Assembly (NCBI GenBank): GCA_964648795.1
Contig: CAZYMB010000011.1
Span: forward strand, 6,944 to 70,943
DNA from: JAHDDW01 sp964648795
GTDB taxonomy: Bacteria; Actinomycetota; Acidimicrobiia; Acidimicrobiales; SZUA-35
DNA length: 64,000 nt
Direction of reading: 5' to 3'
How positions within the stretch are numbered: the stretch's first letter is position 1; every line of letters begins with the position of its first letter. This document shows positions 46,932-56,151 of this stretch, in pieces. The translations under genes and the position numbers were made by a program. The notes beneath the pieces were generated by a model that worked only from the letters and a program-made list of their open reading frames with translations, searched no databases and was not told the origin of the DNA.

Positions 46932-49364
46932 ATGGATTCTTACTCAGCTTCGGGCTCTATCACCAATGGTGATGGACCAGAAATGCACCTAGAAGCAGGC
47001 AAAATTGCGCTTCAAGCCGGTGGTTCTGTTATTGCGACAGTTGGTGAAACTTCAGTATTAGCTACGGCTACTGCAGCTAACTCTGTGCGTGACGGAATTG
47101 ACTTTTTCCCACTAACGGTAGATGTCGAAGAACGAGCATACGCTGCCGGGAAAATCCCGGGCGGTTTCTTGCGTCGAGAGGGACGTGCTTCAGACAAAGC
47201 AACTCTTACCGCTCGACTAATTGACCGTCCACTGCGTCCATCGTTCGCAGACGGTTACCGAAACGAAACACAGGTTGTTATTACTGTTCTTTCAACAGAC
47301 GTAACAAACCCACACGATGTTCTAGCAATCAACGCCGCATCTGCTGCGCTAATGGTTTCTGACATCCCATTTAAGGACGCAATCGGCGCTGTCCGTCTTG
47401 CATATACAACAGACGGAGAATGGCTACCACATCCAACTTACGAAGAAGGCCAAGAGTCATCATTTGAGATTGTGGTTGCTGGCCGACAGCTAGAAAACGG
47501 CGAAGTTGCCGTAATGATGGTTGAAGCTGGCGGAACAGAAGCTCAATGGGGCAACGTAGAAGGCGGCGCTCCTAAGGTAGACGAAGCTACTTTGGCTAAA
47601 GCTCTAGACGAAGCAGCTATCTACATCAAAGAAGCTATTGCTATCCAGATGAAGCTAGTCGAAGCTATGGGTGGGCGTAAGCCAACTATGGACTTCGAAT
47701 TCCAGGCTGACTACTCAGACGAGCAGTACGCGCAAGTTGCAGCAGAGTCTGAAGCAAAGCTGGTTGAAATGATGCAAATCTCTGACAAGGTTGAAAGAGA
47801 AAACGCAGAAGCAGCTAACCGTGAAGTCGTAATGGACAAACTAGTTGGTGCCGTTCCAGAAGCTGATCGAGATCTTGCTAAGAAGCAGTACAGTTCAGCT
47901 CTACGTTCACTAACAAAGAATGTTGTTCGTTCACGAATTGTTGAAGGCTTCCGTATCGACGGTCGTGGTTCAGCAGACATTCGTCCACTATCCGCAGAAG
48001 TAAGCGTTCTTCCAAGAGTGCATGGTTCTGGTTTGTTCAAGCGTGGAGAAACTCAGGTTCTTAACGTTCTTACATTAGGCATGAAGAAGATGGACCAGCT
48101 TCTTGACGGTATCGATCCAGTCGACCGCAAGCGCTACATCCACCACTACAACTTCCCACCATTCTCTACAGGCGAGACTGGGTTCATGCGTGGACCTAAG
48201 CGTCGAGAGATCGGCCACGGACTGCTCGCAGAGCGTGCACTTGTCCCAGTTATCCCAACACTTGAAGAGTGGCCATACACATTGCGTTTGGTTTCTGAAG
48301 TTATGGCCTCAAACGGTTCGTCATCTATGGCATCAGTTTGTGGTTCTACTTTGTCTCTAATGGACGCTGGTGTGCCAATCAAGGCGCCAGTTGCCGGTAT
48401 TGCGATGGGTCTTGTATTCGCTGATGGAAAGTACACAACCTTGACTGACATCTTAGGAACTGAAGACGCTTTCGGTGACATGGACTTTAAAGTCGCCGGT
48501 ACTTCAGAGTTTGTTACAGCACTTCAGCTCGACACTAAGATTGACGGTATCCCAGCTGACGTTCTAGCTCAGGCTCTAAGCCAAGCTAAGGAAGCTCGTC
48601 TGAAGATTCTCGACACAATGCAAGCTGCTATTGCGGCTCCACGTGACGACGTTAAAGAAGGCGCTCCAAAGATTGTTAGCTTCGAGATTCCAATCGACAA
48701 GATTGGTGAGGTTATCGGGCCAAAGGGCAAGGTAATCAACCAGATTTCTGCTGACACTGGCGCTGACATCTCTGTAGACGATGACGGAGCTGTTGGTATT
48801 GTGTCTGTTGCATCTTCTGACTCAGTCGAGGTAGAAGAAGCTAAGCGTCAGATCGAGTTGATTCTTGATCCTCCAACTGCAGAAGTTGGCGCTGACTATG
48901 ACGGTACTGTTGTTAACATCACCAAGTTTGGTGCTTTCGTATCGATCCTTCCAGGACGAGATGGGCTACTGCACATTTCCAAGATTGGTAAGGGCGAGCG
49001 AATCAACAAGGTTGAAGACGTTCTAGAACTAGGACAAGCAGTTCAGGTAACTGTTGAAGACGTTGACCCTAAGGGTAAGATCTCGTTGAAGATGGCCGGT
49101 GACACCACTGACTACGCATCTAAAGACGATGGTCCAAAGCGTGACCGTGGCGGAGACCGCAACGGTGGGGGTGGACGTGGACGAGGAAACCGTGACGGTG
49201 GGGGACGTAACGAGTCTCGCTCTAACGACGGTGACTCTGGCTCTGGTTCAGACTCTAAGGATTCAAAGGGAGATTCTGCAAGAATGTCATTTGATGATGG
49301 CTTTCTAGAAGACTTCGGAGACCTTGGTCCAGAACCTCAGCGTCGTAACCGCAACAAAGGTTAA
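46932..49364 (+). CDS. pnp: Polyribonucleotide nucleotidyltransferase (PNPase)
   Basis: 3'-5' phosphorolytic exoribonuclease of RNA decay. The 810-residue product has two RNase PH domains (first with FFPLTVDVEERAYAAGKIPGGFLRREGR, second with FKRGETQVLNVLTLG and HHYNFPPFSTGE), a linker, a KH domain with IGEVIGPKGKVINQIS and an S1 domain with GADYDGTVVNITKFGAFVSILPGRDGLLHIS. The last 100 residues are Gly/Arg/Asp/Ser-rich and probably disordered. The ATG follows AAGGAGATCC. An intrinsic terminator lies after the stop; the M16 peptidase gene often next to pnp is absent. Confidence 0.96.
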   Translation: MDSYSASGSITNGDGPEMHLEAGKIALQAGGSVIATVGETSVLATATAANSVRDGIDFFPLTVDVEERAYAAGKIPGGFLRREGRASDKATLTARLIDRPLRPSFADGYRNETQVVITVLSTDVTNPHDVLAINAASAALMVSDIPFKDAIGAVRLAYTTDGEWLPHPTYEEGQESSFEIVVAGRQLENGEVAVMMVEAGGTEAQWGNVEGGAPKVDEATLAKALDEAAIYIKEAIAIQMKLVEAMGGRKPTMDFEFQADYSDEQYAQVAAESEAKLVEMMQISDKVERENAEAANREVVMDKLVGAVPEADRDLAKKQYSSALRSLTKNVVRSRIVEGFRIDGRGSADIRPLSAEVSVLPRVHGSGLFKRGETQVLNVLTLGMKKMDQLLDGIDPVDRKRYIHHYNFPPFSTGETGFMRGPKRREIGHGLLAERALVPVIPTLEEWPYTLRLVSEVMASNGSSSMASVCGSTLSLMDAGVPIKAPVAGIAMGLVFADGKYTTLTDILGTEDAFGDMDFKVAGTSEFVTALQLDTKIDGIPADVLAQALSQAKEARLKILDTMQAAIAAPRDDVKEGAPKIVSFEIPIDKIGEVIGPKGKVINQISADTGADISVDDDGAVGIVSVASSDSVEVEEAKRQIELILDPPTAEVGADYDGTVVNITKFGAFVSILPGRDGLLHISKIGKGERINKVEDVLELGQAVQVTVEDVDPKGKISLKMAGDTTDYASKDDGPKRDRGGDRNGGGGRGRGNRDGGGRNESRSNDGDSGSGSDSKDSKGDSARMSFDDGFLEDFGDLGPEPQRRNRNKG

Positions 49365-49407
49365 ATTTGGCTAGCTGAGGTAATTCAGCTGGTTTGTATA
49401 TTACTTA

Positions 49408-49449
49408 GAAGCTTGGGTTGGCCTAATGGTCAGCTCAAGCTTCTTTTTT
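49408..49449 (+). terminator. Intrinsic terminator after pnp
   Basis: GAAGCTTG (49408-49415) pairs with CAAGCTTC (49436-49443), and the stem extends five more pairs with wobbles around a ten-base loop. A T-run (TTTTTT at 49444-49449) follows. It ends the long rpsO-pnp unit 44 bases after the pnp stop. Confidence 0.88.
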
Positions 49450-49464
49450 AACTAGGGTAGAACA

Positions 49465-50235
49465 ATGATTAAAGTTGGAGTAATTGGAGCAGGTGGCCGT
49501 ATGGGTTCTATCACCTGCGAAACGATAATTGGTGAAGATGGCATGGAGTTGGCGGCTGCCATTGACCCATCAACCGCCGGTGAAAGTATTGAAGGCTCAG
49601 ATGTAGTGGTTTCTGGTGAGTTGTCAGCTTTAACCGACGCCGAGTGCGACGTAGTTGTTGACTTTACACACCTTGAAATTGCTTTAGCTAATGCCGAGTT
49701 TTGCGCTGCAAACGCCATTCATATGGTTATTGGAACCTCTGGGTTTACTGAGGCCGAACTAGCCCAGCTTGAGTCACAGTTCACTTCTTCTAACTGTGTC
49801 GTCGTGCCTAACTTCTCAATCAGCGCTGTGTTGTTAAAGCATTTGTCTAAGATCTCGGCACCGTTCTTTGAAACATGTGAGGTAATCGAACTCCACCACA
49901 ATGGCAAGAAAGACACACCAAGCGGTACCGCTATGGATTTGGCAACTGCTATTGGCGAAGCGAGTGATGATTGGGCGCCAGACCCAACAGAAGTTGAGAA
50001 CGTGCCATCCTCTCGCGGTTCAAACATCAATGGGGTGCCAGTGCACTCAGTACGAATGGCAGGCATGGTTGGGCACCAAGAAGTAATTATGGGAACACTC
50101 GGGCAAACGCTAACGCTTCGCCAGGACTCTTATGATCGGTCAAGCTTTATGCCAGGCGTTGTTCTCGCAGTGCGCGGCATTGACGACAACGGTGGAGTAA
50201 CTCTAGGTCTAGAGAAGTTCTTGGGGCTATCTTGA
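49465..50235 (+). CDS. dapB: 4-hydroxy-tetrahydrodipicolinate reductase
   Basis: Lysine/diaminopimelate pathway enzyme, NAD(P)H-dependent. The 256-residue product has the dinucleotide site VGVIGAGGRMGSITCE, DVVVDFTH, VIGTSGFTEAEL, VVPNFSISAVLLKH and the catalytic ELHHNGKKDTPSGTAMDLA. It follows the pnp terminator by 15 bases and so may have its own promoter overlapping that region. dapA is not adjacent. Its stop lies close to the end of a disrupted gene on the other strand. Confidence 0.94.
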   Translation: MIKVGVIGAGGRMGSITCETIIGEDGMELAAAIDPSTAGESIEGSDVVVSGELSALTDAECDVVVDFTHLEIALANAEFCAANAIHMVIGTSGFTEAELAQLESQFTSSNCVVVPNFSISAVLLKHLSKISAPFFETCEVIELHHNGKKDTPSGTAMDLATAIGEASDDWAPDPTEVENVPSSRGSNINGVPVHSVRMAGMVGHQEVIMGTLGQTLTLRQDSYDRSSFMPGVVLAVRGIDDNGGVTLGLEKFLGLS

Positions 50236-50824
50236 GGCTTGCCGAGAAGGTCCACTATCAGGCCCGGGTGGTTTAGGGATAAGAGGGGTGTTTCCATAGC
50301 TCCGGTTGGCTTCTATAACGATCCACTTGAGCAGTTGGTTGATTGACATGCGAGCAATTTCATCTCCATCAGAGTTAGGGTTAACCCTCGTAGAAACTGA
50401 AGCTGCCAAAGATTTTCAAACAAACTCTGAAAGTTAACTCCAAGACTGTTGCTAAAACGCTCAAGCGAAATGAATTTCTGCTCTAGAAGCGAAGTGACAA
50501 GCTCAGTTGCTGGAGTGTTGGCTTGTTGACTGCTGCCTACAAAGTAAGTTTGCCCAAGCCCTTTTGTGATGAAAGTAATGAAGTCGCAAAAGTCATCTGC
50601 AGCGATTTCCCAGGTTTTGTTATCCTCAATGAGCTTTACGCTTGGCTTATAGCCATTGTCTCTAAAAACTGACAGCCATTTCTCTAAAGTCTTGGTTGAA
50701 ACAGACAACATGTTTTCGATATCGGGGCTCCAACAAACTCGGAGCCGTCACGGTAGTACACAAAGAACTCAATGACTGCTGCACGTTGCAGTTCAAGGTC
50801 AAGTCTAGTTTCCGCCGAATCCAC
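50227..50824 (-). pseudogene. Probable frameshifted gene of unknown function
   Basis: Three overlapping minus-strand frames read like one protein of about 190 residues broken twice. The first (GTG at 50824 to stop at 50684) gives VDSAETRLDLELQRAAVIEF and YYRDGSEFVGAPISKT; the second (50711 to 50313) continues MLSVSTKTLEKWLSVFRDNG with TWEIAADDFCDFITFITKG; the third (50409 to 50227) gives DEIARMSINQLLKWIVIEAN and a Pro-rich end. Helix-turn-helix-like character is possible in the first part. Overlaps are 28 and 97 bases. Either sequencing/assembly errors or gene decay would explain it. I do not recognise the family. Confidence 0.45.
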
Positions 50825-50891
50825 TAACTAAAAGCGTACCAAAGGCACACAATTTTTGCTGCAACCTCGCCATTCTGGGCCCCTATAGTAC

Positions 50892-51578
50892 CTACGCCTG
50901 GGAGTTCCCTTGTGCCTCAGTAGCAATGAGCTCTAGCAAGCGTTCATCTGCCAGGCTCTCAGCCAAGAAGTGGACGTCTTCGAATTCTTGGTCGGCTACT
51001 TCCAGACTAGGTATGCCCACAACTACAGCTCCCGCGGCAACTCCGGCTGCCATACCGGCTGGGCTGTCTTCGAGCACTAACATGTTAGCTGGGTCGACCC
51101 CAAAGTTGTCAGCCGCTTTCAGGTAGATCTCTGGATCTGGTTTACCGTTAGTCACATTCTCGGCAGTTAGCTTAAAGTTGAAGCGTGAATGCAGCTCGAA
51201 CTTGTCGAAACCATAGCCAACGTGCTCCAGATTAGAACTAGTAGTTAAAGCCTTAGGTAGGCCAGCCGATTCCACAGCGGATAAGCACTCATCTAAGCCT
51301 GGCATTTTTTGGATGTTGGCAGGGAAGTAGTCCTTGATTAGTTCATGTTGCTCGGCAATCGCTTCGTCTACATCCATTTCGAGGCCGTGGTGCTCTAACG
51401 TTAGCGCAACAGCTTTGTGAGCTTGCATGCCCATAACCTTGTTTTTAATTGCTGGATCGTAGGTAGCCCCTTTGCTGGAAATAAACCGTTTTATTATTAC
51501 TGTGTAGAGGTCTTCTGTGTCGAACATGAGCCCGTCCATATCGAATGCAACAGCTTTAATTACAGGATTATCGTTCAT
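50892..51578 (-). CDS. HAD-superfamily phosphatase (beta-phosphoglucomutase-like)
   Basis: Haloacid-dehalogenase-fold hydrolase of subfamily IA with a helical cap. Motif I is VAFDMDGLMFDTE near residues 10-22 (nucleophile Asp), motif II TTSSN, motif III GKPDPEIYLKAAD and motif IV LVLEDSPAGMAAGVAAGA. 228 residues. Such enzymes dephosphorylate small phosphorylated sugars or nucleotides; the substrate is not evident. Stands alone between the disrupted gene and a divergent unknown gene. Confidence 0.88.
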   Translation of the reverse strand: MNDNPVIKAVAFDMDGLMFDTEDLYTVIIKRFISSKGATYDPAIKNKVMGMQAHKAVALTLEHHGLEMDVDEAIAEQHELIKDYFPANIQKMPGLDECLSAVESAGLPKALTTSSNLEHVGYGFDKFELHSRFNFKLTAENVTNGKPDPEIYLKAADNFGVDPANMLVLEDSPAGMAAGVAAGAVVVGIPSLEVADQEFEDVHFLAESLADERLLELIATEAQGNSQA

Positions 51579-51709
51579 TAAGCTAGAGAATACCCGTGTA
51601 ACGAACTTAGCCAGTACTAATCTCGTTTTTACTTATTTCTGGTGTCCCGTCAGTCTCTTTAGAGCCCTGATCCGGGTGCTTATTTGATACTCCCAGATAG
51701 TCTTAACTT

Positions 51710-52561
51710 ATGGCGGACGACTCTACATTCTTGCGGCTTGTAAAAGAAATCGAATTCACTGGTAGTGGGGCACGGTACTCGCCCGATGGATACGCCAGCT
51801 ACGCTGAAAGTGTCATAGCGCTATGGAATCTTCTTGACCCTGAACTGGGTGACCTCTCCATTGTTGTTGAATTTGCCAACACGAGCCCTGACCTGCGCAG
51901 AGCTACTAGGGCACTTAATAACGTTGAGATTTGGTCTCAAAATATGAGATTGAAAAAAGCCGATGATCAACTACGTTCACAGATCGATACCCTGTTTGAT
52001 GAGTTAGAGTCTGCATCAACGATGGTCGAACGTCGAGAGTTCGCTGCAAGCCTAAACAGTTTGTTCTCTAGCAAGATGTTGATGGCTGATATCGTTACCA
52101 GAACAAGAGTGAGGAATCTTGGCTTTACTCCTGATGGCAGAGAGTTCTTTGACAAACAAATCGAACGCCTACAATATGCAGTGAGATTGCGTGGCCAGGA
52201 ATTTCCTGAGCATGCAGCTCAGTTTATAATTTCTCTATTGACAAGCTACCTAATTGTGAATGGGCAGTTCCCTAACAAGATGGATAGAGCAAAACTTGTC
52301 GCACTTGAAAAAATGTATCGCCTCAAGAGGGTGGCCAGTGGGGCGGGACCTGTCAAAGAAGTATTTACAGGCGCAGAACGGCCAGGCGAAAAAAGCAAGC
52401 TATCGACTACAAGTAGACGGGCTGTTAGTTTTGCCGACGCTATGCCACACTCACTAAAGCTGCCCACAGCTAGGGTGCTAAATTTTGTCGTACGCGAAAG
52501 AGCTGAGTTTGCCGAAACGATCGGTGGAGCTTGGGAGAGCTACCGGAAGCAATCCCGCTAG
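51710..52561 (+). CDS. Unrecognised helical protein
   Basis: A 283-residue protein I do not recognise. It is mostly helical and charged, with LRRATRALNNVEIWSQNMRLKKADDQLRSQIDTLFDELESAS suggesting a coiled region near 60-110, and a central LQYAVRLRGQEFPEHAAQFIISLLTSYLIV. The C-terminal 70 residues are basic. No signal peptide or catalytic motif is obvious. Its end overlaps the convergent icd gene by four bases. Function unknown. Confidence 0.55.
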   Translation: MADDSTFLRLVKEIEFTGSGARYSPDGYASYAESVIALWNLLDPELGDLSIVVEFANTSPDLRRATRALNNVEIWSQNMRLKKADDQLRSQIDTLFDELESASTMVERREFAASLNSLFSSKMLMADIVTRTRVRNLGFTPDGREFFDKQIERLQYAVRLRGQEFPEHAAQFIISLLTSYLIVNGQFPNKMDRAKLVALEKMYRLKRVASGAGPVKEVFTGAERPGEKSKLSTTSRRAVSFADAMPHSLKLPTARVLNFVVRERAEFAETIGGAWESYRKQSR

Positions 52562-53775
52562 GCCATCTTCGTTTGTAGGTTAGCAACCAAAGTGTCCATG
52601 AACTCTTCTGTTGTTTGCCATGGCGCATCTTTACTAATTAGTAGGGCCAGGTCTTTGGTCATCTTGCCTGACTCGACAGTCTCGATGATTACATCTTCTA
52701 AGTTCTGGGCGAACTCTTGTACTTCTGGAGTTTCATCCATGCGGCCACGGTGGCTTAGGCTACGAGTCCACGCAAAGATAGAAGCGATCGGGTTTGTTGA
52801 TGTAGCTTCGCCAGCTTGGTGTCTTCGGTAGTGGCGGGTCACTGTTCCGTGGGCAGCTTCAGCTTCAACAGTGTTTCCGTCTGGAGTAAGTAGTACCGAA
52901 GTCATTAGCCCTAATGAGCCGAAACCTTGAGCAACGGTATCTGACTGAACGTCACCATCGTAGTTCTTGCAGGCCCAAACATAGCCGCCTTCCCACTTCA
53001 GAGCTGCCGCAACCATGTCATCAATTAGGCGGTGTTCGTAAGTTAGTCCAGCTTTGTCAAAGTCAGCCTTGAACTCGGACTGATAGATCTCTTCAAAGAT
53101 GTCTTTGAAAGCTCCATCGTAAGCTTTCAGAATTGTGTTCTTGGTAGATAGATATACAGGCAATCCACGCTGTAAGCCGTAGTTTAAGCTGGCACGAGCG
53201 AAGTCTTTGATCGACTCATTAAAGTTGTACATGGCCATACCCACGCCACCACCTTCAGGTAGCGTAACAACTTCCATTTCTATTGGCTCATCACCATTAT
53301 CCGGCGTATAGGTCATCGTTATAGTTCCAGCACCAGGAGCTTTAAAGTCTGTTGCTTTGTACTGGTCACCGAAAGCGTGTCGACCAACAATTATTGGCTG
53401 ATTCCAGTGGGAGACAAGACGAGGAACATTAGAAATAGTTATTGGCTCTCGAAAGATTACTCCGCCCAAAATGTTGCGAATAGTCCCGTTAGGGGAGCGC
53501 CACATCTCTTTTAGCCCAAACTCTTCGACACGAGCCTCGTCAGGGGTGATTGTTGCACACTTAACGCCGACGCCGTATTCCTTGATTGCGTTAGCTGAAT
53601 CAACAGTTACCTGGTCATCTGTTTCGTCTCGAGACTCTATGCCCAGATCAAAGTATTTAAGGTCAACGTCTAGGTAGGGGAGGATTAGCTGTTCTCTGAT
53701 TCGCTCCCAGATAATGCGAGTCATCTCATCGCCATCTAGTTCAACAATTGGATTCTTTACTTTAATCTTTGCCAT
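52558..53775 (-). CDS. icd: NADP-dependent isocitrate dehydrogenase, eukaryote-type (IDH1/2-like)
   Basis: TCA-cycle enzyme making 2-oxoglutarate and NADPH. The 405-residue product belongs to the type II subfamily shared with eukaryotes, not the E. coli type: IVELDGDEMTRIIWERI, KCATITPDEARVEEFGLKEMWRSPNGTIRNILGG, ISNVPRLVSHWNQPIIVGRHAFGDQYKATDF and YDGDVQSDTVAQGFGSLGLMTS, with NTVEAEAAHGTVTRHYRRHQ. ATG at 53775 (MAKIKVKNP) is chosen; three upstream codons are also in frame. Divergent from mdh, with 383 bases between them. Confidence 0.95.
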   Translation of the reverse strand: MAKIKVKNPIVELDGDEMTRIIWERIREQLILPYLDVDLKYFDLGIESRDETDDQVTVDSANAIKEYGVGVKCATITPDEARVEEFGLKEMWRSPNGTIRNILGGVIFREPITISNVPRLVSHWNQPIIVGRHAFGDQYKATDFKAPGAGTITMTYTPDNGDEPIEMEVVTLPEGGGVGMAMYNFNESIKDFARASLNYGLQRGLPVYLSTKNTILKAYDGAFKDIFEEIYQSEFKADFDKAGLTYEHRLIDDMVAAALKWEGGYVWACKNYDGDVQSDTVAQGFGSLGLMTSVLLTPDGNTVEAEAAHGTVTRHYRRHQAGEATSTNPIASIFAWTRSLSHRGRMDETPEVQEFAQNLEDVIIETVESGKMTKDLALLISKDAPWQTTEEFMDTLVANLQTKMA

Positions 53776-53959
53776 AAGTAACAAACTTTAGTCTCTCCGT
53801 AGCTGGGTTGAGTGGGTATTGAAGATGAATCACACAACGGCCCAAAAGCGACTAATTACGTCTAACTGCATCTCTGTAAAACTATGTCATCGAGAGTGCT
53901 GCGGGATTGGTTAGGGTAATTATGACTTTCTTAGATAAATATGAGTGTATAAGTGTCAA

Positions 53960-54080
53960 CAAGCATCAATTACCTTCTACCCTTGGGAGGGCGATGCTCT
54001 AGGTTCTGGCGGGATCCTCAGAGCTCGATCATGAATAGGTGCCGTTGGTTTGCAGTCGCTCCAACGGCACCTTTCTTTTT
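53960..54080 (+). ncRNA. Candidate small RNA between icd and mdh
   Basis: On the plus strand a structured hairpin (53992-54027: CGA-t-GCTCT-AGG paired with CCT-c-AGAGC-TCG, two one-base bulges) is followed by a perfect terminator hairpin and a T-run. No open frame of note leads into it, and the gene on its left is on the opposite strand, so the terminator must serve something transcribed within the 383-base gap. A weak TATAAG at 53948-53953 could be a -10 box. The remaining 53776-53947 shows no gene. Confidence 0.45.
54037..54080 (+). terminator. Intrinsic terminator upstream of mdh
   Basis: AGGTGCCGTTGG (54037-54048) is perfectly complementary to CCAACGGCACCT (54061-54072), with a 12-base loop and TTTCTTTTT after it. 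It lies 79 bases before the mdh start and has no visible plus-strand gene before it. Confidence 0.88.
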
Positions 54081-54158
54081 GTCTGGAAGAATTTATTCTT
54101 CTGCGCTGTGGTTAGATAAGATCGTCCAGTAGTTGAATAGATTTCAGAGGAACTTTAA

Positions 54159-55148
54159 ATGTCAAAATCGCCAGTAAGAGTCGCAGTAACCGGAGCCGCA
54201 GGACAGATCGGCTACAGCCTATTGTTCAGAATTGCATCAGGTGCAATGCTCGGCCCCGACCAGCCAGTGATCTTGCAGATGCTAGAAATCACGCCAGCAC
54301 TTGGCGCTCTAGACGGTGTTGGTATGGAGCTTGACGATTGCGCATTCCCACTTCTGGCTGGAATGGTTAAGTCCGACGATGCAAACGTAGCTTTCGGCGA
54401 CGCAGACTATGCACTGCTAGTTGGCGCCATGCCCCGTAAGGATGGAATGGAGCGAGCAGACCTCCTAGAAGCAAACGGAGGAATCTTTGGACCACAAGGT
54501 AAGGCACTCAACGACTCGGCAAGTAAAGACGTCAAGGTTTTAGTTGTCGGTAACCCGGCAAACACGAACGCTTTAATCGCTCAAAGTGCAGCCCCAGACT
54601 TGGACATCTCACAGTTCAATGCAATGACACGACTAGACCACAACAGAGCCAAGGGTCAGCTTGCTACAAAGCTAGATGTCAGCGTTAACGATATTACCAA
54701 GATGACTATCTGGGGTAACCACTCAACAACACAGTACCCAGACTTGTTTAACTGTGAAGTTAATGGTGAGAACGCTGCCGAGAAAGTTGGCGACCAAGCC
54801 TGGCTAGAAAACGATTTCATCCCGACGGTTGCTAAACGTGGTGCCGCAATCATTAAAGCACGAGGCGCATCGTCTGCAGCATCGGCTGCATCGGCTGCGA
54901 TAGACCACATGCATGACTGGGCATTAGGTACACCAGACGGTGACTGGGTTTCAATGTCAGTTCCATCAGATGGTTCTTACGATGTTCCAGAAGGAATCAT
55001 CTCCAGCTTCCCTTGTACGGTCAAGGGTGGCAAGTATGAGATTGTTCAAGGTCTCGAAATCGGAGACTTCAGCCGTGAACGGATAGATGCAAGTGCTGCC
55101 GAGCTAGTTCAGGAACGAGACACTGTTTCAGAGCTCGGGTTGATCTAG
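54159..55148 (+). CDS. mdh: Malate dehydrogenase
   Basis: TCA-cycle enzyme, NAD-dependent, of the cytosolic/type-2 subfamily found in actinobacteria. The 329-residue product has VTGAAGQIGYSLLFRIASGAMLG, GVGMELDDCAFPLL, VGAMPRKDGMERADLLEANGGIF, VVGNPANTNALIA, MTRLDHNRAKGQLA and WGNHSTTQYPD with the catalytic His. ATG is preceded by GAGGAAC. Its stop overlaps a convergent gene by four bases. Confidence 0.95.
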   Translation: MSKSPVRVAVTGAAGQIGYSLLFRIASGAMLGPDQPVILQMLEITPALGALDGVGMELDDCAFPLLAGMVKSDDANVAFGDADYALLVGAMPRKDGMERADLLEANGGIFGPQGKALNDSASKDVKVLVVGNPANTNALIAQSAAPDLDISQFNAMTRLDHNRAKGQLATKLDVSVNDITKMTIWGNHSTTQYPDLFNCEVNGENAAEKVGDQAWLENDFIPTVAKRGAAIIKARGASSAASAASAAIDHMHDWALGTPDGDWVSMSVPSDGSYDVPEGIISSFPCTVKGGKYEIVQGLEIGDFSRERIDASAAELVQERDTVSELGLI

Positions 55149-56059
55149 AGCCCAAAAGTAGTACGTGTCGGGTCGATTGGGTTAAGCCTTTGTGATGTCG
55201 GAGGAGCCGTCTTGGTCTTCTTGCCCATCTTTGCCTGTTTCATCCTTGGTCCGATTCGTACATTGGTCCAAAACTCAGCTAGCTCTTCGACAACGTCGGG
55301 GTGTCCAATAACTAGGTCTTGAGCGGGTTCATCCTCGCGTGACTGCCAGTCATTTGTAAATGGTGTTGTGGTTGCAGCCCCTGCTTCTTGAGCTATCAAC
55401 ATTCCGGCAGCCACATCCCATTTCTTTAGACCTCGTTGGGCGTATCCATTGCAGTAGCCTTCGGCTACATAAGTAAAGTTGACAACAGCTGCACCTGATA
55501 CCCGCACACCCATAGTTCGCTTAGCTAACTCGAGATGAACTCGGTCTTCTACTTTGCTCTTGGCATATGGTTGACCAGTCACCACAATTGACTTACTCAA
55601 GCTGACAGACCCTTGCTTGACCGAAATTTGTTTGCCGTTTCTAGTGGCGCCCAAACCGAGAGCAGCGCTATAGAGGCGATCTTCGGCAGGGAGGTAAATG
55701 GCTGCCGCTAGTAATTGGTCTCCGCTCGCGACAGCGATAGAAACACCGAAGGGGCCACCTTCGATAAAGTTCATGGTTCCATCAATCGGGTCTACATACC
55801 AAGTTAGATCACTAGAGCCCTTAATGTTTGCGCCTTCTTCGCCAACAATACTGTCGTCGCCACTCAGCTCTTGGATCATGCCAACAACCATTGCTTCGGC
55901 TTCTGTGTCAGCTTGGGTTACAAAGTCGTTCTCGCCCTTGGAATCGATTGAGAATCCCTCGTCTCGAAGCTTTAACACATGTGCGCCTGCAGCTTTGCTG
56001 ATTGTAGTTGCAATCTCGCGTAGGTAAGTTAGGAATTTGGTATCAAAGTTTTCCGCCAT
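55145..56059 (-). CDS. Inositol-monophosphatase-family phosphatase (first of two)
   Basis: Mg-dependent, lithium-sensitive phosphatase fold. Motifs: NDFVTQADTEAE, GEEG, YVDPIDGTMNFIEGGPFGVSIAVA, and WDVAAGMLIAQEAGA near the C terminus. 304 residues, with a basic C-terminal extension of about 35 residues (KQAKMGKKTKTAP) beyond the fold. In actinobacteria such enzymes hydrolyse inositol phosphate for mycothiol/phosphatidylinositol, histidinol phosphate or other substrates; which applies here is not clear. Next to a second family member on the same strand. Confidence 0.88.
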   Translation of the reverse strand: MAENFDTKFLTYLREIATTISKAAGAHVLKLRDEGFSIDSKGENDFVTQADTEAEAMVVGMIQELSGDDSIVGEEGANIKGSSDLTWYVDPIDGTMNFIEGGPFGVSIAVASGDQLLAAAIYLPAEDRLYSAALGLGATRNGKQISVKQGSVSLSKSIVVTGQPYAKSKVEDRVHLELAKRTMGVRVSGAAVVNFTYVAEGYCNGYAQRGLKKWDVAAGMLIAQEAGAATTTPFTNDWQSREDEPAQDLVIGHPDVVEELAEFWTNVRIGPRMKQAKMGKKTKTAPPTSQRLNPIDPTRTTFGL

Positions 56060-56151
56060 ATATGTCAGGGTACATCTTTTCTACACTTATCGGTGCTGGG
56101 TTCGGTGAGAATCACCGCTAGAGCAGCTCTGCAGAAACTTGATTGTCGAGC

